Origin: Mariniflexile litorale
GTDB lineage: Bacteria; Bacteroidota; Bacteroidia; Flavobacteriales; Flavobacteriaceae
Assembly (NCBI RefSeq): GCF_031128465.2
Contig: NZ_CP155618.1
Coordinates: 2,656,501-2,720,500 of the forward strand
Direction: 5' to 3'
DNA: 64,000 nucleotides
This document shows, piece after piece, positions 45,036 through 53,173 of this stretch. A program made the position numbers and the translations under genes. Position 1 is the first letter of the stretch, and each line of letters starts with the position of its first letter. The notes under the pieces were generated by a model, which did no database searches, was not told the origin of the DNA, and worked only from the letters and a program-made list of their open reading frames with translations.

Positions 45036-45572
45036 ATGAAAAAAAATATACTTTTATATGTTTTACTATTCTTTTTAATAATTGTTAATGGTTTTTTCTT
45101 GTATAATTATTTAGGAAAACCAGACGTGAAAAAAGAAGGTAAAGACCCCATGAGCTTTGTTATTAAGCAACTCAATTTTGATGATGAGCAGTTACAAGAA
45201 ATGCAGTTTTTAAATAAAAAGCATCATAAAAAAATGATGCGTATTAATGATGGTGTAAAAGAATTAAAAGACGCCTTATTTAATAGGTTGTCTGATATTG
45301 ATGTCGATGAAAAAGTTGTAGATTCTATTACAGCCTTAATAGGATTAAAAGAAAAAGAATTAGATAAAGAAGCATTTTATCATTTTAGAAGTATTCAAGA
45401 ATTGTGTAACGATAAACAAAAGGAAAAATTTAAAAGCATTATAAAGGATGCCCTTCATAAAGGTAGAGAACAAGGGGATAGACCAGCACCGCGGGAAGGT
45501 GGCCCTGATGGGCAAAGACTTCCGCATCTTGGAGGACCAGAAGGTAACAGATTGCCACCGCCGAATCATTAA
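45036..45572 (+). CDS. Spy/CpxP/CnrX-like periplasmic protein
   Basis: A 178-residue protein anchored by an N-terminal hydrophobic segment (NILLYVLLFFLIIVNGFFLYNYL). The mature part is mostly helical: QLNFDDEQLQEMQFLNKKHHKKMMRINDGVKELKDALF, then a second helical hairpin ending CNDKQKEKFKSIIKDAL. This matches the periplasmic metal-sensor or Spy-like chaperone fold, with the LTxxQ motif degenerate. The Pro/Gly-rich tail (GGPDGQRLPHLGGPEGN) is unusual. Such proteins often sense metal or misfolded protein for an ECF sigma system, as CnrX does, which fits this place. Confidence 0.75.
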   Translation: MKKNILLYVLLFFLIIVNGFFLYNYLGKPDVKKEGKDPMSFVIKQLNFDDEQLQEMQFLNKKHHKKMMRINDGVKELKDALFNRLSDIDVDEKVVDSITALIGLKEKELDKEAFYHFRSIQELCNDKQKEKFKSIIKDALHKGREQGDRPAPREGGPDGQRLPHLGGPEGNRLPPPNH

Positions 45573-45596
45573 AAAACTTAGAAACAAAGCTTTAAG

Positions 45597-45625
45597 GCCC
45601 TCAAGATATTGAGGGTCTTTTTTTT
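45597..45625 (+). terminator. Rho-independent terminator after the Spy-like gene
   Basis: CCCTCAA and TTGAGGG form a stem with loop GATA, followed by TCTTTTTTTT. It separates the second and third ECF-driven units. Confidence 0.88.
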
Positions 45626-45648
45626 GTGATTTTTTTAACAAATCTAAC

Positions 45649-45678
45649 CACAAGTTAAATCATAGAAGGGCATCTAAA
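45649..45678 (+). promoter_or_regulatory. ECF-type promoter (site 3)
   Basis: CACAAGTT (45649-45656), 14 bases, CATCTAAA (45671-45678). It lies just after a terminator and 25 bp before the EF-hand gene, as expected for a true promoter. Confidence 0.78.
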
Positions 45679-45703
45679 AGAACATAACAATAAAATATTA
45701 AAG

Positions 45704-45982
45704 ATGAAAAGTAACAGATTAAGAACAGCAGTATTAGTTTTTGGAATTGCATTATTTATGACGAATAACACCTTTGGGCAATCGGAGAAAAGAGACGATA
45801 GAAAAGAACCACCAACTTTTAAGGAGTTATTAAAAAAGATGGATGCCAATGATGATGGTAAACTTTCTAAAGAAGAAATAGAGGGACCTCTAAAAGATCA
45901 TTTTGAAAAAGTTGATGCCGATAAAGATGGTTTTATTACTGAAGAGGAATTAAAGAAAGCGCCGAAGCCAAAAAGAAGATAG
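45704..45982 (+). CDS. Exported EF-hand protein
   Basis: A 92-residue protein with a signal peptide (LRTAVLVFGIALFMTNNTFGQ). Two EF-hand loops follow: DANDDGKLSKEE (about 47-58) and DADKDGFITEEE (about 71-82), both with good calcium ligands. Small exported EF-hand proteins of this kind are common in the family but little understood. It begins the unit that continues into the CotH gene after 35 bp, which suggests a calcium link for that protein. Confidence 0.85.
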   Translation: MKSNRLRTAVLVFGIALFMTNNTFGQSEKRDDRKEPPTFKELLKKMDANDDGKLSKEEIEGPLKDHFEKVDADKDGFITEEELKKAPKPKRR

Positions 45983-46017
45983 ACCGTAGCATATAAATAA
46001 CCCTAAACACTAGAAAT

Positions 46018-47475
46018 ATGAAAAGAATAAATTCAATTAAAATAGTGATAAAAACAACGGTTTTTGTTATGCTTATTGCTTGTTTTACTGCTTGTAGTAA
46101 TGACGATTCTGCTGTGGTAGAAGCGATGGAAGACGAAGAAATAGCAGTCATTATAGATGATACCGATTTTGAAGCCACAGATTGGACTTCGGAAACACAC
46201 AGTAAAGATGCAGATCCAAATTTTGATGAAGTTTTTGATGATAATGCCGTGAAAAGATTAGATATCGTTGTTACAGAAGCACGTTGGCAAGCGATGCTAG
46301 ATGATATGACAAGCCTTTACGGAACATTTGGGGGGAATTCAGTTGGGCCAGGTGGCGTTGGATCAGCCAGTGGCGGATTAACAGAAATTGACGAAGATCC
46401 TATTTTTGTGCCAGCTGAAGTTTTTTATAATGGAAAAGAATGGTACCGTGTGGGCGTTCGTTTTAAAGGGAACTCAAGTTTGCAATCGAGTTGGCAAGCG
46501 GGTATTTTAAAATTATCATTCAAACTTGATTTTGATGAATTTGAAGATGATTATCCACAAATAAAGAATCAACGTTTTTATGGCTTTAAAAAATTAAGTC
46601 TTAAAAATAATTACGACGACACATCGATGCTTCGAGAAAAAGTGGCGATGGACGTGTTTAGAAATTCAGGTTTAGTAGGGTCGCATACAGCATTTTACAC
46701 GGTTTATGTAGATCATGGTGATGGTTCTCAATATTTTGGAGTGTATACGTTGGTAGAAGAAGTTGATGATACGGTTGTCGATACTCAATTTTCTAGTGAT
46801 GATGGAAACTTATACAAACCAGATGGCGATGCTGCAAGTTTTGCTAACGGTACCTATGATGAAGATGAATATGTAAAGAAGAATAATGAAGATGAAGCAG
46901 ATTTTTCAGATGTTGAAAGCTTATTATCAATATTACATGATGACTCAAGAACTACCGATGCAGCTACATGGCGAACTAATTTAGAAGCCGTTTTTGATAC
47001 CGATGTGTTCTTAAAATATTTAGCCGTAAATACCGTCATTCAAAATTGGGATACTTATGGTAGAATGACTCATAACTATTATTTATATAATAATCCAGAT
47101 ACTAATAAATTAACTTGGATTCCATGGGATAATAATGAAGCGCTTCAAGAAGGTAAACAAGGAGGATCGCCTGCACTCGATTTTTCAGATATATCAGCAA
47201 GTCAATGGCCGTTAATTGGTTACTTATACAACGATAGCGTTTATAAAGCTAAATATGATAGTTATGTTCAAGAAGCTGTCGATGGTTCCTTCAACACCAA
47301 CAGTATGCAATCGCTTTACACTTCATATTCAACTTTAATTGAGCCCTATGCAACTACCGAAGTTTCTGGTTATACTTTTTTAAATTCTAGTTCAGATTTT
47401 TATACGGCTATAAATCAATTAAAAAGTCATGTGTCATCTAGAGCAACAGCAGTAAATAATTACTTAAATAATTAG
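46018..47475 (+). CDS. CotH-family lipoprotein (secreted kinase-like)
   Basis: A 485-residue protein with a lipoprotein signal (lipobox-like FTAC). The CotH fold is recognisable: AEVFYNGKEWYRVGVRFKGNSS, KKLSLKNNYDDTSMLREKVAMDVFRNSGL, YFGVYTLVEEVDD, and NWDTYGRMTHNYYLYN followed by TWIPWDNNEAL. CotH proteins of spore-formers are atypical protein kinases that phosphorylate other surface proteins. The corresponding Arg, Glu and Asp residues seem present here but were not aligned. Its target could be a neighbour in the cluster; this is inference. It is cotranscribed with the EF-hand gene. Confidence 0.85.
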   Translation: MKRINSIKIVIKTTVFVMLIACFTACSNDDSAVVEAMEDEEIAVIIDDTDFEATDWTSETHSKDADPNFDEVFDDNAVKRLDIVVTEARWQAMLDDMTSLYGTFGGNSVGPGGVGSASGGLTEIDEDPIFVPAEVFYNGKEWYRVGVRFKGNSSLQSSWQAGILKLSFKLDFDEFEDDYPQIKNQRFYGFKKLSLKNNYDDTSMLREKVAMDVFRNSGLVGSHTAFYTVYVDHGDGSQYFGVYTLVEEVDDTVVDTQFSSDDGNLYKPDGDAASFANGTYDEDEYVKKNNEDEADFSDVESLLSILHDDSRTTDAATWRTNLEAVFDTDVFLKYLAVNTVIQNWDTYGRMTHNYYLYNNPDTNKLTWIPWDNNEALQEGKQGGSPALDFSDISASQWPLIGYLYNDSVYKAKYDSYVQEAVDGSFNTNSMQSLYTSYSTLIEPYATTEVSGYTFLNSSSDFYTAINQLKSHVSSRATAVNNYLNN

Positions 47476-47525
47476 ATAGAAAAACGTTGAATTGGTTAGT
47501 CTTTTTTAAAGAAAAACAGATTAAC

Positions 47526-47555
47526 CACAAGTTTTTTAATAATAACACATCTAAA
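47526..47555 (+). promoter_or_regulatory. ECF-type promoter (site 4)
   Basis: CACAAGTT (47526-47533), 14 bases, CATCTAAA (47548-47555), 22 bp before the YHYH gene. A longer reading frame from TTG 47487 would begin upstream of this promoter and is rejected. Confidence 0.75.
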
Positions 47556-47576
47556 TTAAAAACAAAAAAAAATCAA

Positions 47577-48320
47577 ATGAAAAACGTATTGAAATTATCA
47601 ATGTTGATTAGTTTAATGGTATTGGCTTTTGTTGCTTGTTCAAGTGATGGTAGCCCTAATGATGAAATGGAAGAAGAAGTTATAACAGAATTACATGCTG
47701 CTTTTGAAGCATTTAATAAAGATGCTGTAACTATTTATCTAAGCGGTTCAAACGTTGTTATTGAAACAACTGGTTTGCCTAATCATAAAACTGTTTATTG
47801 GGGTGAAGGGCATAGTCTATATATGCAAGAGTCCACAGTACAAGCAACACCAAGCATCATGTCAAGTAATAATAACGCGACGACCATGACCGTGGATGCG
47901 ACTCCAAACTTAACTGGAAATTCCGTTTCTACACAGTTAAATACTATTGGTATCGCCGTAAGTGGTGCGTCAATATTTAATGACCAAGAAGGGAATGGCG
48001 CTTTAAACCAAGCAGCAGCTAGTTTAGATTGGACGGGTGCTCATATTGGTCCTGGGGTTTATCATTATCATTTAGAACCAAAAGCATTTACTGATGATGA
48101 CTCAAGTTTAGTAGGAATACTAAAAGATGGTGTGTTTCTTTATGGTAGGAAGTGTAGTTCTACAGGAACATATCCAACCAATTTAGATGCTTCAGGAGGT
48201 CACACAGCTTCTACGCAGTATACAGATGGAGAAGAAGAATATCATTATCACATCATTAACGAAATATATTCTACAACAGGATCTTACATTGCATTTGCGG
48301 GTCCTTACAGAGGTTACTAA
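47577..48320 (+). CDS. YHYH-domain lipoprotein
   Basis: A 247-residue protein starting MKNVLKLSMLI with a lipobox (FVACSS). The YHYH motif appears as GVYHYHLEP, with HYHI in a second place near the end (EEEYHYHII). Histidines clustered in this way could bind copper or another metal, but the family has no settled function. The sequence between is Ser/Thr/Asn-rich. Its TAA overlaps the next gene's ATG by one base. Confidence 0.83.
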   Translation: MKNVLKLSMLISLMVLAFVACSSDGSPNDEMEEEVITELHAAFEAFNKDAVTIYLSGSNVVIETTGLPNHKTVYWGEGHSLYMQESTVQATPSIMSSNNNATTMTVDATPNLTGNSVSTQLNTIGIAVSGASIFNDQEGNGALNQAAASLDWTGAHIGPGVYHYHLEPKAFTDDDSSLVGILKDGVFLYGRKCSSTGTYPTNLDASGGHTASTQYTDGEEEYHYHIINEIYSTTGSYIAFAGPYRGY

Positions 48321-48949
48321 TGAAAACAATAATCAAGTCTTTTTTTATGCTATTATTTTTAGTTTCATTTACCAATTGTAAAAGAACTTCAAATAATACA
48401 GCTACTAACGGTTCAGTTACATTCGATGTTAACACTCGTGTTGTAATAGATTCTATGGAAGTTGCCAAAAGCCAATTGGTTTTAAATCAATTGGAAGGTA
48501 CTTGGTATTTAAATAACAAACCTTATAATGGGTATTCGTTGAAATTTCACGCCAATGGTGGCTTAGAGGAAAGATTGGGTTTTTATCAAGGTAAAAGACA
48601 AGGTGTCGCTAAACGGTGGTCTGAAAATGGCATACTTAGAGTTGAATCATTTTATCATCAAAATAAATTGGTAGGCGCTTATAAAGTTTGGTGGGAAAAT
48701 GGCGAACTAGCAGAAGCATCTTTTTATGAAAACGGATTAAAGCAAGGTGAAGAAAAGCAATGGCATGCGAACGGTCAATTATCTAAATTACGTCGTTTGG
48801 TAGATGGAAATGAAAATGGAATGCAACAAGCGTGGTTAAAAAACGGTACCCTGTATATTAATTATGAAGCCAAAAATGGTCGTGTTTTTGGTTTACTAAG
48901 GTCTAACTTATGTTATCAATTAGAAAATGAAGTGGTTATTAAAAATTAA
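48320..48949 (+). CDS. YwqK/MORN-repeat lipoprotein
   Basis: A 209-residue protein with a lipoprotein signal (FLVSFTNC). The body consists of repeated wENGxL units: KFHANGGLEERLGFYQGKRQG, RWSENGILRVESFYHQNKLVG, WWENGELAEASFYENGLKQG, WHANGQLSKLRRLVDG. This is the YwqK or MORN-type repeat. Family names include 'antitoxin', but here the lipoprotein signal and neighbours point to an envelope role. It starts within the stop of the YHYH gene and overlaps the SCO gene by 23 bp. Confidence 0.82.
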   Translation: MKTIIKSFFMLLFLVSFTNCKRTSNNTATNGSVTFDVNTRVVIDSMEVAKSQLVLNQLEGTWYLNNKPYNGYSLKFHANGGLEERLGFYQGKRQGVAKRWSENGILRVESFYHQNKLVGAYKVWWENGELAEASFYENGLKQGEEKQWHANGQLSKLRRLVDGNENGMQQAWLKNGTLYINYEAKNGRVFGLLRSNLCYQLENEVVIKN

Positions 48950-49622
48950 AATAAATTATTGGATTTTAACTTTATTATTAATACTCGTTGTTGGGTGTAA
49001 AAATGAAGTAAAAAAAGAACCAGTTATAGAAGTAAAAACGAGTAGAGTGGATTTTCTGCCATTCTATAATGATGAGTCTTTTACGCCACATTGGTTAACT
49101 CCAAATAGCAAAGAGGAAAAAGAGTTTCATAAAATCCCTGATTTTAAATTAACAAATCAGTTAGGAAAAATTGTAACTCAAAAAACGTTTGAGAATAAAA
49201 TATATATTACCGACTTCTTTTTTGCGAGTTGTCCAGGTATTTGTCCGCAAATGACGAGTAATATGTTTAAGCTGCAAGAAGAATTTATAAATGATAGTGA
49301 CATATTATTTTTATCCCATTCTGTAACACCAACATTAGACTCTGTTCCTGTGCTTAAACAATACGCAAAAATGCATGGTGTTGTTGATAATAAATGGCAC
49401 TTAGTAACGGGTGATAAAATACAAATTTACAATTTAGGAAGAAACCAGTATTTTGTAGAAAACGATTTAGGTACTCCAAAAGATATTAACGACTTTTTAC
49501 ACTCCGAAAACTTCTTGTTAATTGACAAAAAGAAACACATTCGAGGGATTTACAATGGTTTGAATAGAGCGTCTATGGCACAGTTAGTTACAGATGTAAA
49601 AACGCTAAATAAAGAAATTTAA
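48927..49622 (+). CDS. SCO1/SenC-family copper chaperone
   Basis: A 231-residue protein, lipobox at Cys24 (LLILVVGC). The thioredoxin-like domain contains the copper motif CPGICP (Cys102 and Cys106) and a late His (His192, DFLHSENFLLID), the third ligand in SCO proteins. SCO proteins deliver copper or reduce cysteines for oxidases and other copper enzymes. In this cluster it may metallate a YHYH or other partner; a role for the cbb3 oxidase is also possible but the locus is far away. It overlaps the previous gene by 23 bp. Confidence 0.9.
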   Translation: MKWLLKIKINYWILTLLLILVVGCKNEVKKEPVIEVKTSRVDFLPFYNDESFTPHWLTPNSKEEKEFHKIPDFKLTNQLGKIVTQKTFENKIYITDFFFASCPGICPQMTSNMFKLQEEFINDSDILFLSHSVTPTLDSVPVLKQYAKMHGVVDNKWHLVTGDKIQIYNLGRNQYFVENDLGTPKDINDFLHSENFLLIDKKKHIRGIYNGLNRASMAQLVTDVKTLNKEI

Positions 49623-49646
49623 TTTTGTTGAATTGATTTTTAGTTG

Positions 49647-49685
49647 GAAAGGTTTCATGTTTTTACATGGAGCTTTTCTATTTTT
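49647..49685 (+). terminator. Hairpin after the SCO gene, probable terminator
   Basis: GAAAGGTTTCATGT and ACATGGAGCTTTTC pair through a TTTT loop with some G-T pairs, then TATTTTTA follows. The ATG at 49667 lies inside this hairpin, so the next gene more likely starts at 49703. Confidence 0.6.
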
Positions 49686-49702
49686 ATAAGAAATTAAAAT
49701 TT

Positions 49703-50755
49703 ATGAAACAGCTTTGTGCTTCTATTGTATATATAATTTTGTTGTTTTCTTGTGCAAAAAAGGAACCCATCAAACCAAGAAATTTTGTAAACGTTGAAAT
49801 AGAAACACTTTTACAAGATTCATTATTAAGTATCCGAGCCATTGAAATATTAAATGATGGTAGTTTAGCCTTTGCAGCCAATAATGGAGCCTTTGGTCTT
49901 TATAACCCTTTAAAAAATAGTTGGGTTACTTCTAAACAAGAGTTAGATAGTTTCAATTTAGAATTTAGAGCAGTGGCACACACAGCAACTGATTTTTTTA
50001 TGCTCAGCATTGAAAGCCCTACTTTATTGTATAAAACCAGCGATACTGGTAGTATGAAATTAGTCTATTATGAAAACCATACCAAAGCCTTTTATAATGC
50101 TATAAATTTTTGGAACAACCAAGAAGGTATAGCCATAGGCGATCCGATTGATGGATGTATGAGCATTATTATCACCAGAGATGGTGGTGAAAGCTGGAAG
50201 AAACTTTCTTGTGATGTGCTTCCTAAAACGAATGAAGGTGAAGCCGCTTTTGCTGCTAGTAACACAAATATAGCTATAGTTGGTAATCATACTTGGGTTG
50301 CAACAGGAGGAAAAACAAGTAGAGTTTTATATTCGGCTGATAAAGGAAAAACATGGAATGCTTTTGAAACACCAATAGTACAAGGTTTAGAAACTACAGG
50401 TTTGTATTCTATAGATTTTTATGATGAATTAAACGGGTTTGCTATAGGTGGCGATTACACCAAACCAGACAATAATGCAGCAAACAAAATACGCACAACC
50501 AATGGCGGCAAAACATGGGAATTGGTGGGGCAAAACCAAAACCCTGGTTATACAAGTTGTGTGCAATACATTCCTAACAGAGAAGGAAAGGAGCTGGTTG
50601 CTATGGGGTTTATAGGAATAGATTATAGTGCCGATTCAGGAAATACATGGAAACACTTAAGCGATGAAGGATTTTATACTATAAGATTTTTAAATGATAG
50701 TACGGCCTATGCAGCAGGAGCAGGACGAATTTCTATACTTACTTTTAAAGAATAA
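49703..50755 (+). CDS. BNR/YCF48-like beta-propeller lipoprotein
   Basis: A 350-residue protein from ATG 49703, with a lipobox (LLFSCAKK). The body has repeats of the Asp-box type: ITRDGGESWKKL, YSADKGKTWNAF, TTNGGKTWELVG and YSADSGNTWKHLS, as in photosystem II assembly factor YCF48-like and sialidase-like propellers. No sialidase active-site set is obvious. Annotated relatives are often called 'oxidoreductase' without evidence. It may belong to the ECF cluster by position, but no shared promoter motif precedes it. Confidence 0.8.
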   Translation: MKQLCASIVYIILLFSCAKKEPIKPRNFVNVEIETLLQDSLLSIRAIEILNDGSLAFAANNGAFGLYNPLKNSWVTSKQELDSFNLEFRAVAHTATDFFMLSIESPTLLYKTSDTGSMKLVYYENHTKAFYNAINFWNNQEGIAIGDPIDGCMSIIITRDGGESWKKLSCDVLPKTNEGEAAFAASNTNIAIVGNHTWVATGGKTSRVLYSADKGKTWNAFETPIVQGLETTGLYSIDFYDELNGFAIGGDYTKPDNNAANKIRTTNGGKTWELVGQNQNPGYTSCVQYIPNREGKELVAMGFIGIDYSADSGNTWKHLSDEGFYTIRFLNDSTAYAAGAGRISILTFKE

Positions 50756-50772
50756 TGTTTTTTTAAACTACC

Positions 50773-50892
50773 TTATTTTTTTTTGGTTGTTATTTCAACA
50801 ACTCCATTTTTACCTTTCTTTCCGTATTTTTCTGTGGATTTTTTGTCTTTTAAAACGTAAATTGATTTTATATTTTTTTTGTCAATGTCTTC
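50773..50892 (-). pseudogene. In-frame remnant of the M56 protein's last repeat
   Basis: After the stop at 50895-50893 the same frame continues for 39 codons to a second TAA (50775-50773). It encodes NIKSIYVLKDKKSTEKYG and KGKNGVVEITTKK, the missing half of the protein's third plug-like repeat. Aligned with the second repeat, the stop replaces a Leu, and TTA to TAA is one base change. The tail is intact, so the loss looks recent or the stop may be read through. Confidence 0.75.
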
Positions 50893-52707
50893 TTATTTTT
50901 TGTTAGATATTTTTTTACCGTCAACAATAATTAAAGGAGACTCCCCTTTTGTGGTAGATGTAGCTTTTATTCTTATATAATCATGATTGATTGAATCTAA
51001 TTTCTTTTCATATCCACTCACTACTACATCGGCCATAGGTTTATGTACTATAAATTCTGTTTGCCATTTATTATTTTCAGTAGTAATTTCAATCACGCCA
51101 TTTATTCCTTTAACACCATTTTTTTCTATAGCTTTTTCGTCTTTTATAACGTTCATTGATTTAATGTTGTTATGTTTTATGTTTTTTAGTTTTTCATAAG
51201 GTAGCTCCTTACTATCAACAATAATCAAAGGTTGTTTGTAACTATCAATTTCAATTTTATGACCAATTTTTATATTTTTATTTGAATCCGATGCATTGCT
51301 ATACTCAATTACTTTTATATCAGATGCTTTTCCTTTTGTAGTAATTATAATAACACCATTTTTACCTTTATCACCGTAAGCCTTATTTGCTGCTTCTCCT
51401 TTAAGAATATCTATTTTTTTAATATTTTCAGAATTTAATTTATCAAATTCACTTTTTTTAGACTCTTTACCATTTATAATAAAGAGAAGATTATCACTTA
51501 TTGAGTTAGGATTATTTTTGTTTCTTAGTTTAATTGTATCTGTATCCCTTTCACTAATTCTTGTTTGAGTTTTTGTGTTTTCTGGTTGTAACTGAATATT
51601 AAGTAGAGTTATAGTATCTACTGTAATTTTTTGAGTCAACATTCCTTTAAAACTAATAATAAGTATGTCTTCTTTTTCTGCCTCTATTATGTAATCTCCA
51701 TCAAAATTAGTTACAGTGCTTTTATTTTTTCCTTCAATAATTATATTTACTCCAGGTAATCCTAAACCTTCTTTATTAGTAACTATACCAGAAATTTTTT
51801 GACTAGTTCTTTTTAATAATGTTGTATCGTTTTCTAACTTTTCAAAAGGAGTGTCTACTTTAACATAAATTTTTTTAGTATTGCAACTCATTAAAAACAG
51901 AGCTAATAGAGGGATTACCAAGGCATATTTTAGTTGATTTATTTTCTTTGATTTTGATTTGTGCAACATAACGATTCGTTTTTTGATTAATGAGTTATAA
52001 AAATTATTTGTAATTGCCAATTGATGTTTTGGCATACTTGTTTTTAATAAGGTGTATTGGTAACTTTTTTTACAGTTAGTTTCTTTTTGTGCATTTTGGT
52101 CGGCAATAAATTCTAAATTTTGTTTTAAATCTTTATTGTAGAGCCAAATAAAAGGATTAAACCAAAGTACAATACAAGCAAGTTGTGTTAATATATTATC
52201 TATAGAATGATATTGTTTAACATGAACAATTTCATGCGCTATAATTTGCTTTAGTTCTTCTTTGTTAAATAGAGCAGGGTTTAAAACAATCCATTTAAAA
52301 TAAGAGAAAGGCAAAATGTTATTAGTAGTTGTAATAATTGTAAAATGACTTTGTTTTTCACGCTTATTTTTTATGATTACACGAGACAAGGATATTAATT
52401 GAACCACAAAACGGATGGAAAATACAATAACTCCCAATACATATATAATAGAAATGAGGTCTAGTAATTTAAAAGATTCTTCAATGGTTTCTGACGCTAT
52501 ATAAGCATCAGTAGTAAAATTAGATAGGTCTATAGGTGTATACTCGATATAAATAGGAATAACAACAAAAGGAATAAGAAATCCTGTTAGAATGCCTAGT
52601 AAAAGAAAAACTCTATTAAATTCAAAAAACGTATCACGCTGTAAAAACAGTTTGTAGCACAGATAAAAAATAGTAATAACGGCACTCGTTTTTAAAAGAT
52701 ATTCCAT
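50893..52707 (-). CDS. M56-family metallopeptidase (BlaR1-like) with plug-like repeats
   Basis: About 604 residues from ATG 52707, one base after the blaI-like stop; a TTG at 52725 is a weaker start. Four membrane segments surround the zinc site HEIVH (IIAHEIVHVKQYHS, about residue 164) and EFIADQNA. After about 300 comes a carboxypeptidase-regulatory-like domain (GIVTNKEGLGLPGVNIIIEG), then repeats ending IDILKGEAANKAYG/KGKNGVIIITT and MNVIKDEKAIEKNG/KGINGVIEITT, like TonB-receptor plug domains. A third repeat is cut by the stop. BlaR1-like proteases sense a signal and cleave the paired repressor. Confidence 0.85.
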   Translation of the reverse strand: MEYLLKTSAVITIFYLCYKLFLQRDTFFEFNRVFLLLGILTGFLIPFVVIPIYIEYTPIDLSNFTTDAYIASETIEESFKLLDLISIIYVLGVIVFSIRFVVQLISLSRVIIKNKREKQSHFTIITTTNNILPFSYFKWIVLNPALFNKEELKQIIAHEIVHVKQYHSIDNILTQLACIVLWFNPFIWLYNKDLKQNLEFIADQNAQKETNCKKSYQYTLLKTSMPKHQLAITNNFYNSLIKKRIVMLHKSKSKKINQLKYALVIPLLALFLMSCNTKKIYVKVDTPFEKLENDTTLLKRTSQKISGIVTNKEGLGLPGVNIIIEGKNKSTVTNFDGDYIIEAEKEDILIISFKGMLTQKITVDTITLLNIQLQPENTKTQTRISERDTDTIKLRNKNNPNSISDNLLFIINGKESKKSEFDKLNSENIKKIDILKGEAANKAYGDKGKNGVIIITTKGKASDIKVIEYSNASDSNKNIKIGHKIEIDSYKQPLIIVDSKELPYEKLKNIKHNNIKSMNVIKDEKAIEKNGVKGINGVIEITTENNKWQTEFIVHKPMADVVVSGYEKKLDSINHDYIRIKATSTTKGESPLIIVDGKKISNKK

Positions 52708-52708
52708 G

Positions 52709-53068
52709 TTATTTGTCTTTTTCAATTAAAGCAATAATCTCTTTAAGATCTTCAACACTTATTTTTTCTTCTTTTGCAAAAAACGATACCATGTTTTTAT
52801 AGGAATTATTAAAGTAGTTGTTAATAGCTACATTCATAAAACCTTTTCTATAGTCTTCTTTTGTTACAATAGGGTAGTATTGGTGTGTTTTTCCATAGGC
52901 GTTATAGCTAACATAACCCTTCTCTTCTAAATTTCTAATAATGGTAGAAAGCGTGTTGTAGTGAGGCTGTTCTTCTTTTATTTCTGCCAACACATCTTTT
53001 ACAAAAGCTTTTTCAAGTTTCCATAAAATATGCATAATCTCTTCTTCTTTGTTTGTTAATTTTTCCAT
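52709..53068 (-). CDS. BlaI/MecI/CopY-family repressor
   Basis: A 119-residue winged-helix protein: LTNKEEEIMHILWKLEKAFVKDVLAEI, then HYNTLSTIIRNLEEKGYVSYNAYGKTHQYYPIV, a textbook BlaI DNA-binding domain, and a short dimerisation tail. It is paired with the M56 protease gene one base downstream, as in bla and mec systems. Two operator-like palindromes sit at its promoter. No beta-lactamase is nearby, so the regulated target may be the pair itself or a distant gene. Confidence 0.92.
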   Translation of the reverse strand: MEKLTNKEEEIMHILWKLEKAFVKDVLAEIKEEQPHYNTLSTIIRNLEEKGYVSYNAYGKTHQYYPIVTKEDYRKGFMNVAINNYFNNSYKNMVSFFAKEEKISVEDLKEIIALIEKDK

Positions 53069-53086
53069 TGTATTTATAATATTTTG

Positions 53087-53170
53087 GGCGTTACCACAAG
53101 GGTCGGGCTATACGTTACAATCTTTTTGCTCGTGCCTTACAAAAAGGATTTTCACTACTATCCCTAACGC
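53087..53170. repeat. REP-like dispersed repeat, copy C
   Basis: An 84-bp element with GGCGTTACCACAAGGGTCGG and TATCCCTAACGC ends and an internal ATCTTTTTG/CAAAAAGGAT pair. It lies between the blaI-like start and its -7 box, so it would form most of that gene's mRNA leader. Confidence 0.83.
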
Positions 53171-53173
53171 AAA

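Noticed and set aside
47487-47576. N-terminal extension of the YHYH protein
   Set aside because: It overlaps the ECF promoter and would bury the lipoprotein signal.
48320-48949. Toxin-antitoxin pair suggested by the YwqK family name
   Set aside because: The protein has a lipoprotein signal and no toxin gene is adjacent.
52709-53068. Beta-lactam resistance operon
   Set aside because: BlaI and M56 proteins are present but there is no beta-lactamase or PBP gene nearby, and the sensor lacks a penicillin-binding domain.
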